This document shows positions 27,598-35,289 of a stretch of DNA of 64,000 nucleotides, in pieces. The position numbers and the translations under genes are program-made. This DNA is from CAZWLY01 sp964634465. GTDB taxonomy: Bacteria > Desulfobacterota > Desulfarculia > G963662305. The DNA lies in the NCBI GenBank assembly GCA_964634465.1, contig CAZWLY010000001.1:186001-250000 (forward strand), read 5' to 3'. A model generated the notes under the pieces. It was not told where the DNA came from, did no database searches, and worked only from the letters and a program-made list of their open reading frames with translations. Numbering within the stretch: position 1 is the first letter of the stretch; every line of letters starts with the position of its first letter.

Positions 27598-27626
27598 TTG
27601 CCCCGGCGGCCAAAAAATAGTATATA
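27598..27626 (+). promoter_or_regulatory. sigma70 promoter of tRNA-His
   Basis: TTGCCC (27598-27603), 17-bp spacer, TATATA (27621-27626). It predicts a start near 27633, 17 nt upstream of the mature tRNA. Confidence 0.6.
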
Positions 27627-27649
27627 GGCCGGGCCAAAATTTGGCATCC

Positions 27650-27727
27650 GGTGGATGTAGCTCAGTTGGTCAGAGCGCCAGGTTGTGGCCCTGGAGGCCG
27701 GGGGTTCGAGTCCCCTCATCCACCCCA
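27650..27727 (+). tRNA. tRNA-His (anticodon GTG)
   Basis: Full cloverleaf: 7-bp acceptor stem (GTGGATG / CATCCAC), D arm with AGCTCAGTTGGTCAGAGC, anticodon stem-loop CCAGG-TTGTGGC-CCTGG, T arm GGGGG-TTCGAGT-CCCCT, discriminator C and encoded CCA. The G at 27650 can pair with C73, giving the extra G-1 needed by histidyl-tRNA synthetase directly from the gene. Confidence 0.97.
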
Positions 27728-27733
27728 TCGACG

Positions 27734-27770
27734 AAAAAGCCGGAGGATGAAACATCCTCCGGCTTTTATT
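27734..27770. terminator. Bidirectional intrinsic terminator after tRNA-His
   Basis: A 13-bp stem (AAGCCGGAGGATG / CATCCTCCGGCTT, loop AAA) has TTTTATTT on the plus side and five A residues on the other side. It ends the tRNA transcript and can also stop transcripts arriving from the leftward genes. Nothing else is visible up to 27889. Confidence 0.88.
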
Positions 27771-27889
27771 TGGTCGTCACGGCGGCTTGGAGCCGGCTCG
27801 CTTCCCAAAAGCGAATCGCCCCGCCCGATTGAGACCGCTCTCGAGCGCCGGACGGGAAACCTCTTTCCCTTTTTGGGAACGACTCGACC

Positions 27890-28411
27890 TCAGCCCCGAT
27901 CGATCTTGTCCGACTCCTGGACCATTCGGCGGTGGTACTTGGCCGTCTTGGCCAAAAAGGCGTGATTGGGCATCGGCTTTTCGCTCGGGTCGATCAACCC
28001 CATGTTGACCGCCCGGGCCAAGCCGCCCTTGGGCCGCATGGGGCCCTTCCAGTTCGGCGCGGTCATGTACTTCAGGGCGGCGGCGATCAGCGGCCTCACC
28101 TCGGCTTCGCGCGCCATTTGGGCCGCCAGGGACTGGACCTCGCCCTTGTTGGCCTTCAAGAATTCGGCCGCCTCCTCGTTGGGCGCTTCAAAGCCGAACA
28201 CCTCGTTGGTCGCCGAGCCGGCCAGAAGGCTGGCCCGGTAAGGGTCGGCGGTCTTGGCCGCCCGGACGTAGAGGTCGCGATAGACGCCGTCTATCAGGGT
28301 GGTCACCGCCTGGATCAGCCGTTGAGAGGCGCCCTTGCGGTTCTGGATGTAGATGAAAAAGAGGATGGCTATCGAGAGGCCGATGAGGCCGATTAGAGTC
28401 AGATCAGGCAT
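27890..28411 (-). CDS. Membrane-anchored protein of unknown function
   Basis: 173 residues. One N-terminal membrane helix (LIGLIGLSIAILFFIYIQN) is followed by a soluble, mostly helical part (RLIQAVTTLIDGVYRDLYVRAAKTADPYRA ...). The charge pattern after the helix (NRKGASQR) suggests a cytoplasmic C-terminus. I do not recognise the family. The start overlaps the queD stop by 8 bp, so it is probably translated with queD. It ends about 120 bp from the bidirectional terminator. Confidence 0.7.
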   Translation of the reverse strand: MPDLTLIGLIGLSIAILFFIYIQNRKGASQRLIQAVTTLIDGVYRDLYVRAAKTADPYRASLLAGSATNEVFGFEAPNEEAAEFLKANKGEVQSLAAQMAREAEVRPLIAAALKYMTAPNWKGPMRPKGGLARAVNMGLIDPSEKPMPNHAFLAKTAKYHRRMVQESDKIDRG

Positions 28412-28781
28412 TTTCCCCTAAATAGCTGGCCCGCGACGTCTCCGACTCCCAACAATCGACCCGGACGACGGCCAGGTCGGGATGGGCCAACATTCCGGAC
28501 AGGCGGTCGTAGATGTAGCGGGCGATGTTCTCGGAAGACGGGCTGAGGTCCTTGAACGCCTCGAGCTCGTTCAAATGGGTGTGATCGATCTCGTCCATGA
28601 TCCGGCCGGTCATCTTCTTGAGCTCGGCGAAATCCAAGAGCATGCCGGCCTGGTCCACCTCGGTCCCCCGGACGGTGACCTCGACCTTCCAGTTGTGGCC
28701 GTGGAGCTGCTCGCACTTGCCCCGGTAATTCCTCAAGGCGTGGGCCGCGGCGAAGTGGGTGACGATCTTGACCTCGTACAA
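28404..28781 (-). CDS. queD: 6-carboxytetrahydropterin synthase QueD
   Basis: 125 residues, TTG start with GAGGA upstream. Zinc-binding histidines in THFAAAHALR and QLHGHNWKVEV; the active-site Cys is in RGKCEQLHGHN. MLLDFAELKKM and DHTHLNE are typical of the QueD/PTPS family. Makes the pterin precursor of queuosine (tRNA wobble base) from dihydroneopterin triphosphate. No queC or queE is near; a QueG-like gene is at 49 kb. Confidence 0.93.
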   Translation of the reverse strand: MYEVKIVTHFAAAHALRNYRGKCEQLHGHNWKVEVTVRGTEVDQAGMLLDFAELKKMTGRIMDEIDHTHLNELEAFKDLSPSSENIARYIYDRLSGMLAHPDLAVVRVDCWESETSRASYLGENA

Positions 28782-28784
28782 GGT

Positions 28785-29033
28785 CTAGTCCTCCTCCGCG
28801 CCGGGGGCGTACGGCTTGCCGCACTCCTTGCACTTGCCGTCCGGGCCGATGACGCCGATGCAGGTCCCGTCGGAGCAAAGCACCCGGTCCTCCCAGTCGT
28901 CGCCGCCGACGCCTTCCGGGATTTCGGCCAGGCCGCCGCAGTGCATGCAGTAGACGCTTTCTTCAGGGATCGGCTTCTGGCAGTGGGGGCAGTCTTTGCT
29001 GGGGAGCTCCTTTTCGCAGTGGGGGCAGTTCAC
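28785..29033 (-). CDS. Small multi-zinc-ribbon protein
   Basis: 82 residues from a GTG with a strong AAGGAGG site 9 nt upstream (MNCPHCEKELPSKDCPHC). Contains CPHC, CPHC, CMHC, C...C and CKEC, enough for two or three zinc ribbons. Acidic C-terminus. Probably a cytoplasmic protein of unknown function; such ribbons are seen in double-zinc-ribbon families. It lies 3 bp before queD on the same strand. Confidence 0.78.
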   Translation of the reverse strand: MNCPHCEKELPSKDCPHCQKPIPEESVYCMHCGGLAEIPEGVGGDDWEDRVLCSDGTCIGVIGPDGKCKECGKPYAPGAEED

Positions 29034-29144
29034 TTTTTTGTTCCTCCTTGGCGAGATTCTCCGGCCTTCTCGAGCCGGGCCCGTCAACGGCCCCGCTCAG
29101 TATAAACTATCCCGGCTAGAGTGCGGGCGACAAAATTCGGTCGC

Positions 29145-29546
29145 CTAGGCCTCCTCGTTCAGCGGCCACTCGCCCCGGTCCTTGAGGACCTGGCGCAGGG
29201 TCTTGAGGGCCTGATTGACCACCGGCACGCCGCCGTAGACCGCCATCTGGAAGATGACCTCGGCGATCTCCTGGGGCCGGCAGCCGACGTTCAGGGCGGC
29301 GTGGATGTGCAGCGCCAGCTCCTCGGTCCGCTCCAGAACGGTCAGGGCGGCCACGGTGACGAGCTGCCGGGTGGGGTGGGAGAGCTTCTGCCGGGCGTAC
29401 ATTTTCCCGGTGATGAAAAGCGACAGATCCTTGGCTAGCGCCTTGTCGAAGGCCCGCCAGAGCTGGTAGGGCCGCTCGCCCTTGACGCCCTCGAAGTAGA
29501 GCTTGGCCGTGGCCGCGGTTTTTTCTTTCAACTTCGTCTCGTCCAT
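29145..29546 (-). CDS. Carboxymuconolactone decarboxylase/AhpD-like protein
   Basis: 133 residues from the ATG at 29546, preceded by GAGGAA. The frame extends 14 codons further but without a site. CMD-domain pattern: RQLVTVAALTVLERTEELALHIHAALNVGCRPQEIAEVIFQMAVYGGVP. The usual CxxC redox pair of AhpD is missing (only one Cys, NVGC), so this is closer to the CMD decarboxylase-like branch. Function not defined. Confidence 0.8.
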   Translation of the reverse strand: MDETKLKEKTAATAKLYFEGVKGERPYQLWRAFDKALAKDLSLFITGKMYARQKLSHPTRQLVTVAALTVLERTEELALHIHAALNVGCRPQEIAEVIFQMAVYGGVPVVNQALKTLRQVLKDRGEWPLNEEA

Positions 29547-29637
29547 GGAATGTTCCTCGATCAAGGCCTTGATGCCTGAAGTTATCACGATCGGCGTTTA
29601 AAACTCAAAGGGCGGGAGCGACGGCAAGCGGCTGGAG

Positions 29638-30245
29638 ACACCCCTCACCCTTTCCCTCTCCCCTCGAGGGGAGAGGGAACAGCGCTTGTCAACCGGCGCG
29701 GCGCAAAATCAATGCCCCCAGTGGATAGCGACTCCCAATGGAGCCCATCCCTAACCAAGTCGTTTCAATCCATCCGGACTTTTGTTTAGAGGCCGCGTGA
29801 CGGCGAACCTGCCGGCGCTAGAGACGAAAGAGCCTGAAGGTCGCCGACGTTAGCAGCCACAACGCCATCCGGCTCTCTCTCCGTGCCGGGCAAAAGACTC
29901 TTCCCTTTTTGAAACAAGACGTCTGACGTTGAAAACACCCGAAGGCTGTCAACTCGAACGGCCTGACGCCGTCCGCCTCTATCAATTCCCTGTCGGTGAG
30001 GAACGATCACTTCCTTCTTCCTCTTGGGGGAAGGGGTGAGACTCGTTCTCTCCCCCATGGGCGCAAGGGCGAGATCATTTCTCTTGCCTTGGAATAAGAA
30101 CAGGATAATCGCTACCTCTTCCCATGGAGGTAAGGGACGGTCGTTCTCTCCGCCGGCGCTGCAAGAGTGAGATTACCTCCTGCCGTGGACGGAAAGGCGG
30201 GATGATTACTCCCTCTCCCCCTCTGGGGGAGAGGGGTGGGGTGAG
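29638..30245. repeat. Non-coding stretch with degenerate palindromic units
   Basis: No convincing gene from 29547 to 30205. At 29650-29683 lies CCCTCTCCCCTCGAGGGG followed by AGAGGGAAC. From 30013 to 30245 about seven imperfect units of 31-36 bp follow one another, each an imperfect palindrome of the type CTCTcCCC..GGGGgAAGGGcGAGA. The last and cleanest unit (30209-30244) forms the 3' end of the DUF559 gene. The units are too diverged for CRISPR and no cas genes exist. Confidence 0.5.
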
Positions 30246-30610
30246 GGGGCGTCTCCTTCAAGATTCGCAAGGATGGTCTCCAAAACGGCGTCCATATTTT
30301 TGAGCACATCGTGATTCCAGAAGCGCAAGACTCTGAAGCCGACCTTTTCCAGAGCCGTGGTGCGCTCGGCATCCTTTTTGATCTCCTCGGCGTGCTGTCC
30401 CCCATCGACCTCGATGACCAACTTTCTTTCGAGACATGCGAAATCGACGATGAAGTTGTTGATCGGGTGCTGCCTGCGGAACTTACAACCAGCCAGTCGG
30501 CGATTGCGGATGGCGCTCCACAGTCGTCTTTCCGCCGCGGTCTGGTTTTTCCTGAGCGCACGTGCCCTCTGCCTCATTCTCTCCTCACCCTCTCTCGCCA
30601 GTCCGAACAA
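30206..30610 (-). CDS. DUF559 (Vsr/very-short-patch-repair-like) endonuclease-fold protein
   Basis: 134 residues. Family core: RARALRKNQTAAERRLWSAIRNRRLAG, CKFRRQHPINNFIVDFACLERKLVIEVDGGQH and RTTALEKVGFRVLRFWNHDVL. The FIVDF.C.E..LVIEVDG segment carries the acidic residues of a restriction-like fold. Role unknown; DUF559 genes are often solitary and mobile. The last ~16 codons (APSPHPSPPEGERE) are encoded by a palindromic repeat unit, so the natural C-terminus was probably overwritten. Confidence 0.85.
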   Translation of the reverse strand: MFGLAREGEERMRQRARALRKNQTAAERRLWSAIRNRRLAGCKFRRQHPINNFIVDFACLERKLVIEVDGGQHAEEIKKDAERTTALEKVGFRVLRFWNHDVLKNMDAVLETILANLEGDAPSPHPSPPEGERE

Positions 30611-30647
30611 GGGAGGCGATCACCGGAGCGACCATTGCTTGCCCGGC

Positions 30648-31307
30648 CTAGTCTTCCACCTCGGCATAGGCCCGAACCGGCATGGAGGCCCCGTCCTTGA
30701 TTTTCAGCGGCACAGCCGAGAACTTGAACCCGGCCGCGGGTAGGGCGTCAAGGTTTTTGAGGTTTTCGACGATCAAGATCGATTCGGCCAGAAGCCGGGT
30801 GTGGACCGGTCGGGCTGGGTCGGTCATGTCGTCCACGTTCAGAAAATCTACCCCGACAAGCGCCGCCCCGGCCTCGATCAACTTGTCTACGAAGGCTTGG
30901 GAAAGGTACGGCCCCGGTTCGAGATAGCCCTCCGCGCCCCACAGCGCGTCCCGGCCGGTCTTGATAAGGACCGCCCGGCCGGCAAGGTCGTCCAGGGCGC
31001 AATCGAAGTCCAGTGCCGGCCCGTCGGCTCCGGCGGCGTCAAGGACGAGGCCGTCGAGGCCGGCCACGGCCTCGAGCGACACCGCGGCGCAGTCGTCGCC
31101 GTCCCGGTGGCGATGAAACGGGGCGTCGATATATGTCCCCGTGTTCATGGCCAGCTCGATCCGACCCAGGTAGAACTCGGCCCGGCCGCCATAGCGGGGC
31201 CGCGAGGCGGCGTGATCCCAAATAGCCTCCACCTTGGCCCGGGGCAAGCCCGGAAAGGCGGGCGAGCCATCCTCGATGACGTGACTCAGGTCGATGAAGC
31301 GGGGCAT
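30648..31307 (-). CDS. Cyclase family protein (kynurenine formamidase-like)
   Basis: 219 residues from the ATG at 31307 (AAGGTGAG upstream; GTG at 31319 is an alternative). PF04199 pattern: FIDLSHVIEDGSPAFPG at the start and NTGTYIDAPFHRHRDG, equivalent to HxGTHxDxPxH with the first His as Asn and the second as Tyr. RAVLIKTGRDALWG and VGVDFLNVDDM follow. Metal-dependent hydrolases of amides or lactones; the changed His residues make the metal site doubtful. Confidence 0.82.
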   Translation of the reverse strand: MPRFIDLSHVIEDGSPAFPGLPRAKVEAIWDHAASRPRYGGRAEFYLGRIELAMNTGTYIDAPFHRHRDGDDCAAVSLEAVAGLDGLVLDAAGADGPALDFDCALDDLAGRAVLIKTGRDALWGAEGYLEPGPYLSQAFVDKLIEAGAALVGVDFLNVDDMTDPARPVHTRLLAESILIVENLKNLDALPAAGFKFSAVPLKIKDGASMPVRAYAEVED

Positions 31308-31385
31308 ATGGATTCTCACCTTTTATGTTGTACGACATTTCGTTATAAGCCATTATGGAAAACGAAAGTTGGAAAAGGTTGAAAT

Positions 31386-31970
31386 ATGGGGAATAGCACA
31401 ACAGTTGTCATGAATATAAAACAGTTCATCAACCGAGTGTTCCTGGAAGAACTTGGCTCGATAGTGCCCCACTATCATTATCTCAGTTTTGTAATAATGG
31501 CCAGTGCCATTGAATTCATGGGAGCCTGCTTGGATGCTGAACCCTTTGATGAACCACATCTATCCCGCAAAAGATTCGATGCGGCCATAAGGTCTTTATT
31601 TGATGCAAGATACCATAAGTATGCAGGAAAGAAGGCAGAAATCAGTCTGTATACCAATCTCAGATGCGGCATGGTCCACGTTACGCGGCCAGGTGGCAAG
31701 GTTGTCTTTACACACAAAAAGGAGAGTGCCGCCGAAGGCACAGCTCATTTAGAACTATTGGAAAATACAGGACAGTTGGTTCTTGTGTGCGAGGACCTGT
31801 ACGATGATTTTGTAAAGGCTTTGGAAAATCTAAAAATAAAAATGGGTAAACGTGATGCGCCAAAGCAACTTTCAGATGGTTACCTTGTAATATCCGGCAA
31901 AAGGGCTTGCTCTAAAACCGGCTCAAATTCGACTCTAACTTGCGGCACTTCGGGCAGTCCAACGCTCTGA
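31386..31970 (+). CDS. AT-rich orphan gene, possible HEPN-like protein
   Basis: 194 residues. The gene is visibly AT-richer than everything around it and uses A/T-ending codons, a sign of recent transfer. The central part (RFDAAIRSLFDARYHKYAGKKAEISLYTNLRCGMVHVTRPGG) contains RCGMVH, an R-x4-H motif like the active site of HEPN ribonucleases, after two probable helices. The C-terminal ~30 residues are Ser/Thr-rich. AAGG lies 9 nt before the first ATG. I cannot name a family; HEPN assignment is inference from one motif. It stands alone between two leftward genes. Confidence 0.6.
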   Translation: MGNSTTVVMNIKQFINRVFLEELGSIVPHYHYLSFVIMASAIEFMGACLDAEPFDEPHLSRKRFDAAIRSLFDARYHKYAGKKAEISLYTNLRCGMVHVTRPGGKVVFTHKKESAAEGTAHLELLENTGQLVLVCEDLYDDFVKALENLKIKMGKRDAPKQLSDGYLVISGKRACSKTGSNSTLTCGTSGSPTL

Positions 31971-31988
31971 GAGCTGGTTGTCACCGTT

Positions 31989-32020
31989 AAAAACGCCCCG
32001 AGGCAATTAAGCCTCGGGGC
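31989..32020 (-). terminator. Intrinsic terminator of the gcdA operon
   Basis: A perfect 10-bp stem (GCCCCGAGGC / GCCTCGGGGC, loop AATTAA) is followed on the minus strand by five T residues. It is 25 bp past the gcdA stop. On the plus strand it may weakly end the AT-rich gene as well. Confidence 0.88.
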
Positions 32021-32044
32021 TATTCATTTCAGGTTTGTGTCTTT

Positions 32045-33796
32045 CTATCCCCTGATGATCCGCGGCAGCATCAGGTGGTGATGGGGACAGATCGACCTGG
32101 GGTTCTGGTAGACGCAGTTGGCGAAGGCGACCATGTAGTTACGTATCTTGGCGAAGGGGACGACTTCGTCGACGAAGCCGCGCTTGGCGCAGTACCAGGG
32201 CCGTGACTGGTCGTGGTACTGCTTGGCCAGGGCGTTCATCTTGTCGATGATCGGCTCGAGCGGATTTCCGGCGTCCTTCTCCTTGACCAGCCGGCGGGAG
32301 AAGGAGGCGGCGGCGGCCGTCTCGCCGTGCATGACGTAGATCTCGGTGGTCGGCGTGCCCAGGGTGAAGGCGTTGTGGTTGTTGGCCGTGGGGCCGCCCA
32401 TGATGTAATGGGCGGCGGCGGTGCCTTTTCTCAAGACCACCAGCATCATCGGCACGTCGGTCTGCTCGATGGAGTAGATCAGGCTCTGGCCCAGGCCCAG
32501 AAGCTCGGCCTTCTCGGCGATGTCGCCGACGTCGATGCCGGTGGTGTCCTGGAACCAAATGATCGGGATCCGGTCCCGGCCGCACAGCGAGACGAACTCG
32601 TTCATCTTGATCAGGCCCTGGCGGTAAAGCTTGCCGCCGATGCCCATGTACTCCTTGGTGTACTCGGGGTAGTCCTTGCCCAGGAAGCCCTGGCGGTTGC
32701 CGATGACGCCGCAGAGGTAACCATCGACCTTGACCAGCCCGGTGTAGACCTCGGGGCCGTAGTCGGGCTTGAACTCCATGTGCTCCGAACCGTCGATCAG
32801 TCGGGCCAGGACGTTGTCGAAGTCGTAGATCATCTTCTGGTTGAAGGGGATCAGGTAGTCGATGTCGGCCGGATCGTAAGCCGGCTCGGCCGGATCGGCC
32901 ACCCTGAAGAAGCGGGGGTTGTAGGCCGGCATGTCGGCCATGTACTCCTTGAGCCCGTCCAGGACCCCCTGTTCGGTGTCGTAGACCCGCCGGAAGAAGC
33001 CGGTCTCGTCGTAGTGGATCGGCACCGAGCCGGGCGGGACCTGCTTGAAGTGGCGGGTGGCCTCGATGAGCTGCTCGGCGCCCTCCAGGTCGAAGTAGCC
33101 CTTGGGGCTCATGCCGCCGACGATACCGCCGCCGCCGACGGCCATGTTGGCGTCCTTGTGGGCGAAGAGGATGGTCGGGCTGATGGCCTGATAGCCGCCG
33201 CCGGCCGGGTTGGTGCCGTAGATGCCGGCCAGGATGGGTACGCCCATCTTCTCCAACTCGGCGTGACGGAAGAAGGTCGTTCCGTTGCCGCGGCGGTCGG
33301 CGTAGACCTCCTGCTGCTCGGTCAACTTCACTCCGGAGCAGTTGACCAGCCAGACCAGGGGCACGTTGAGCCGCTTGGCCAGGTCGGTGATCCGGAGCTG
33401 GTTCTCGGCCTGGCCGGAAATCCAGGCCCCGGCCATGACCTTGTTGTCGAAGCCGGCCAGGACGCACCACTTGCCCGAGATGCGGGCCAGGCCGTCGATG
33501 ACGCCGGTGGTGCCTTCCTCGTTGGAGCGGGGGTTGTAAAGGGTGTGGAGCGGGAAGAAGTAGCCTTCATCGACCAGGTACTCGATCCGGTCGAAGACGG
33601 TCATCCAGCCCCGGGCCCGGACCTTCTCGGCCGGCAGGCCGGCGTTGACGACCTTCTCCACCTCCTCTTCGACGATCTTCTCCACCTCTTTGATCTGGGC
33701 CACGTTTTCGGCCATCTTTTTCTTGGCGCTCTCGGAAAGCGCCTTGCCCAGCTTGGGCATCTCCTTGAAATAGCCCGGCATCGCGTAATCGGACAT
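32045..33796 (-). CDS. gcdA: Glutaconyl-CoA decarboxylase alpha subunit (carboxyltransferase)
   Basis: 583 residues from MSDYAMPGYFKEMPKLGKAL, AGGAG 9 nt upstream. Aligns by eye along its length with GcdA of Acidaminococcus/Clostridium (~587): NPAGGGYQAISPTILFAHKDANMAVGG, GGMSPKGYFDLE, IGGKLYRQGLIKMNEFVSLC, IIWFQDTTGIDVGDIAEKAELLGLGQSLIYSIE, RKGTAAAHYIMGGP and PRIIR. Transfers CO2 from glutaconyl-CoA to the biotin carrier, making crotonyl-CoA; the membrane GcdB subunit then couples decarboxylation to sodium export. GcdB, GcdC and GcdD are not in the window. Last gene of the operon, next to a glutaryl-CoA dehydrogenase. Confidence 0.88.
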   Translation of the reverse strand: MSDYAMPGYFKEMPKLGKALSESAKKKMAENVAQIKEVEKIVEEEVEKVVNAGLPAEKVRARGWMTVFDRIEYLVDEGYFFPLHTLYNPRSNEEGTTGVIDGLARISGKWCVLAGFDNKVMAGAWISGQAENQLRITDLAKRLNVPLVWLVNCSGVKLTEQQEVYADRRGNGTTFFRHAELEKMGVPILAGIYGTNPAGGGYQAISPTILFAHKDANMAVGGGGIVGGMSPKGYFDLEGAEQLIEATRHFKQVPPGSVPIHYDETGFFRRVYDTEQGVLDGLKEYMADMPAYNPRFFRVADPAEPAYDPADIDYLIPFNQKMIYDFDNVLARLIDGSEHMEFKPDYGPEVYTGLVKVDGYLCGVIGNRQGFLGKDYPEYTKEYMGIGGKLYRQGLIKMNEFVSLCGRDRIPIIWFQDTTGIDVGDIAEKAELLGLGQSLIYSIEQTDVPMMLVVLRKGTAAAHYIMGGPTANNHNAFTLGTPTTEIYVMHGETAAAASFSRRLVKEKDAGNPLEPIIDKMNALAKQYHDQSRPWYCAKRGFVDEVVPFAKIRNYMVAFANCVYQNPRSICPHHHLMLPRIIRG

Positions 33797-34040
33797 TGGC
33801 AAATCTCCTGAAGGTTGTCTGTTTGGCGTTGACCGCTCTCGATTCCTCTCTCTCGGGCCGCCAAGGCTGTCTCGGCGGTCGCGAGGCATGCTCGCCGTCT
33901 AGATATCGAATCGGCCGGGCCAGCGCCCTATTGGAACCGGCCCCCGGCCGGTGAAAGAGCGCCGGAAAGGCGAAATCCGGCCTCAAACACGCCAGCCCCT
34001 CACGGTCGATCGTCCGCCCGCCAGGGCGAGCGAGCGGGCG

Positions 34041-35201
34041 CTACCTGTTGGCCTTTCTGATTCCCAGTTCGTCCAGGCCGACGATCATCTTGCAGATGTT
34101 GCTCGAGCCTTCGACCATATAGTAGGTCGGCGCGTCGCGGTAGAAACGGGCCACCGGGTACTCGGTCGAGTAGCCGTAGGCGCCCAGAATCCGCATCGCG
34201 TAATTGGCCGCCTTCTCGGCCACCTGGCCGGCCAGGTACTTGGCCATGGCCACCTCGCGGGTGTTGCCCAGGTTCCCGTTGTCCTTCTGCCAGGCCGCCT
34301 TGTAGACCATCAGCCGGGCCGCCTCGATCTCGCAGGCCAGTTGGGCGACCAGATCGTAGTTCATCTGGAAGGAGCCGATCGGTTTGCCGAACTGCTCCCG
34401 CTCCATGGCGTACTTGTCGATCGTGTCCAGACAGGCCTGGGCCAGACCGACGCCGCCGGCCGCGGCCGAAAGCCTGGTTTGATTGAGCGAACCGAAGACG
34501 ATCTTGGTCCCGTCGCCGGGCTTGCCCAGGATGTTCTCCTTGGGCACCTTGGTGTCTTCCAGGTAGATCTCGCCGGTCGGCGAGGAGCGCGAGCCCAGCT
34601 TGTCCAGCTCGGTGGTCGAGATGCCGTTCATGTTTTTCGGCTCGATGACAAAGGCCGACAGCTTCCGCTTGCCGTCTACTTCGGTGTAGGCGTAGTAGAT
34701 CAGGACGTCGGCCACCTGGGCGTTGGAAATCCAGGTCTTGGAGCCGTTGATCAGCCAGTGATCGCCCTTGTCCTCGGCGAACGACTTCAGCGACATCACG
34801 TCCGAGCCGGCGTTGGGCTCGGTGATGCCGAAGCCGCCCAGATACTCGGCGGTGACGAGCTTGGGCACGTACTTCTCCTTGAGCTCGTCCGTCCCGTAGT
34901 TGACGATGGTGAAGGCGCAGCCCAGCATCTGCATGTTGATCTGGACCCTCAGCGACGACGAGCCCCGGGCGATCTCCTCGGTCAAGATCGCCGCCGCCAG
35001 ATGACCCATCTCGTTGCCGCCGTACTCCTCGGGGATGACGCAGCCGAAAAAGCCCAGCTCGCCCATCGGCTTGACCACCTCCTCGTAGGGGAAGTAGTGC
35101 TCCTCATCCCACTTCTCGGCGTTGGGAACGATCTGTTCCTCGACAAATTCGCGAGCCATCTCGCGCAACATCTGATGTTCTTCGGTCAATTCAAAGTCCA
35201 C
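34041..35201 (-). CDS. Glutaryl-CoA dehydrogenase, probably non-decarboxylating
   Basis: 386 residues, GTG start with AGGAGG upstream. Acyl-CoA dehydrogenase fold: GGFGITEPNAGSDV (FAD/substrate loop), YYMVEGSSNICKM with the catalytic Glu, GKPIGSFQMNYDL. PYEEVVKPMGELGFFG, VIPEEYGGNEM, AMRILGAYGYSTEYPVARFYRDAPTY and GLDELGIRKANR match, from memory, the Desulfococcus multivorans enzyme that oxidises glutaryl-CoA to free glutaconyl-CoA. Adjacent gcdA supports this, since a separate decarboxylase is then needed. Electrons would pass to electron-transfer flavoprotein. The 244-bp gap to gcdA holds no gene. Confidence 0.85.
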   Translation of the reverse strand: MDFELTEEHQMLREMAREFVEEQIVPNAEKWDEEHYFPYEEVVKPMGELGFFGCVIPEEYGGNEMGHLAAAILTEEIARGSSSLRVQINMQMLGCAFTIVNYGTDELKEKYVPKLVTAEYLGGFGITEPNAGSDVMSLKSFAEDKGDHWLINGSKTWISNAQVADVLIYYAYTEVDGKRKLSAFVIEPKNMNGISTTELDKLGSRSSPTGEIYLEDTKVPKENILGKPGDGTKIVFGSLNQTRLSAAAGGVGLAQACLDTIDKYAMEREQFGKPIGSFQMNYDLVAQLACEIEAARLMVYKAAWQKDNGNLGNTREVAMAKYLAGQVAEKAANYAMRILGAYGYSTEYPVARFYRDAPTYYMVEGSSNICKMIVGLDELGIRKANR

Positions 35202-35289
35202 GGAGGCCTCCTAAGGTTTATGGATCGACCAAGTGTATCTTCGTAAAATAGTTTCCTGCTTCGAGGCGACATCTCCCCAGCCGGCGCCC

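Noticed and set aside
29786..30058. A 90-codon minus-strand frame in the 29.6-30.2 kb gap
   Set aside because: It covers part of the degenerate palindromic array, has no ribosome site and no domain pattern.
30013..30245. CRISPR array suspected from short tandem palindromic units
   Set aside because: Units are strongly diverged and directly abutting, without unique spacers; no cas genes exist in the window.
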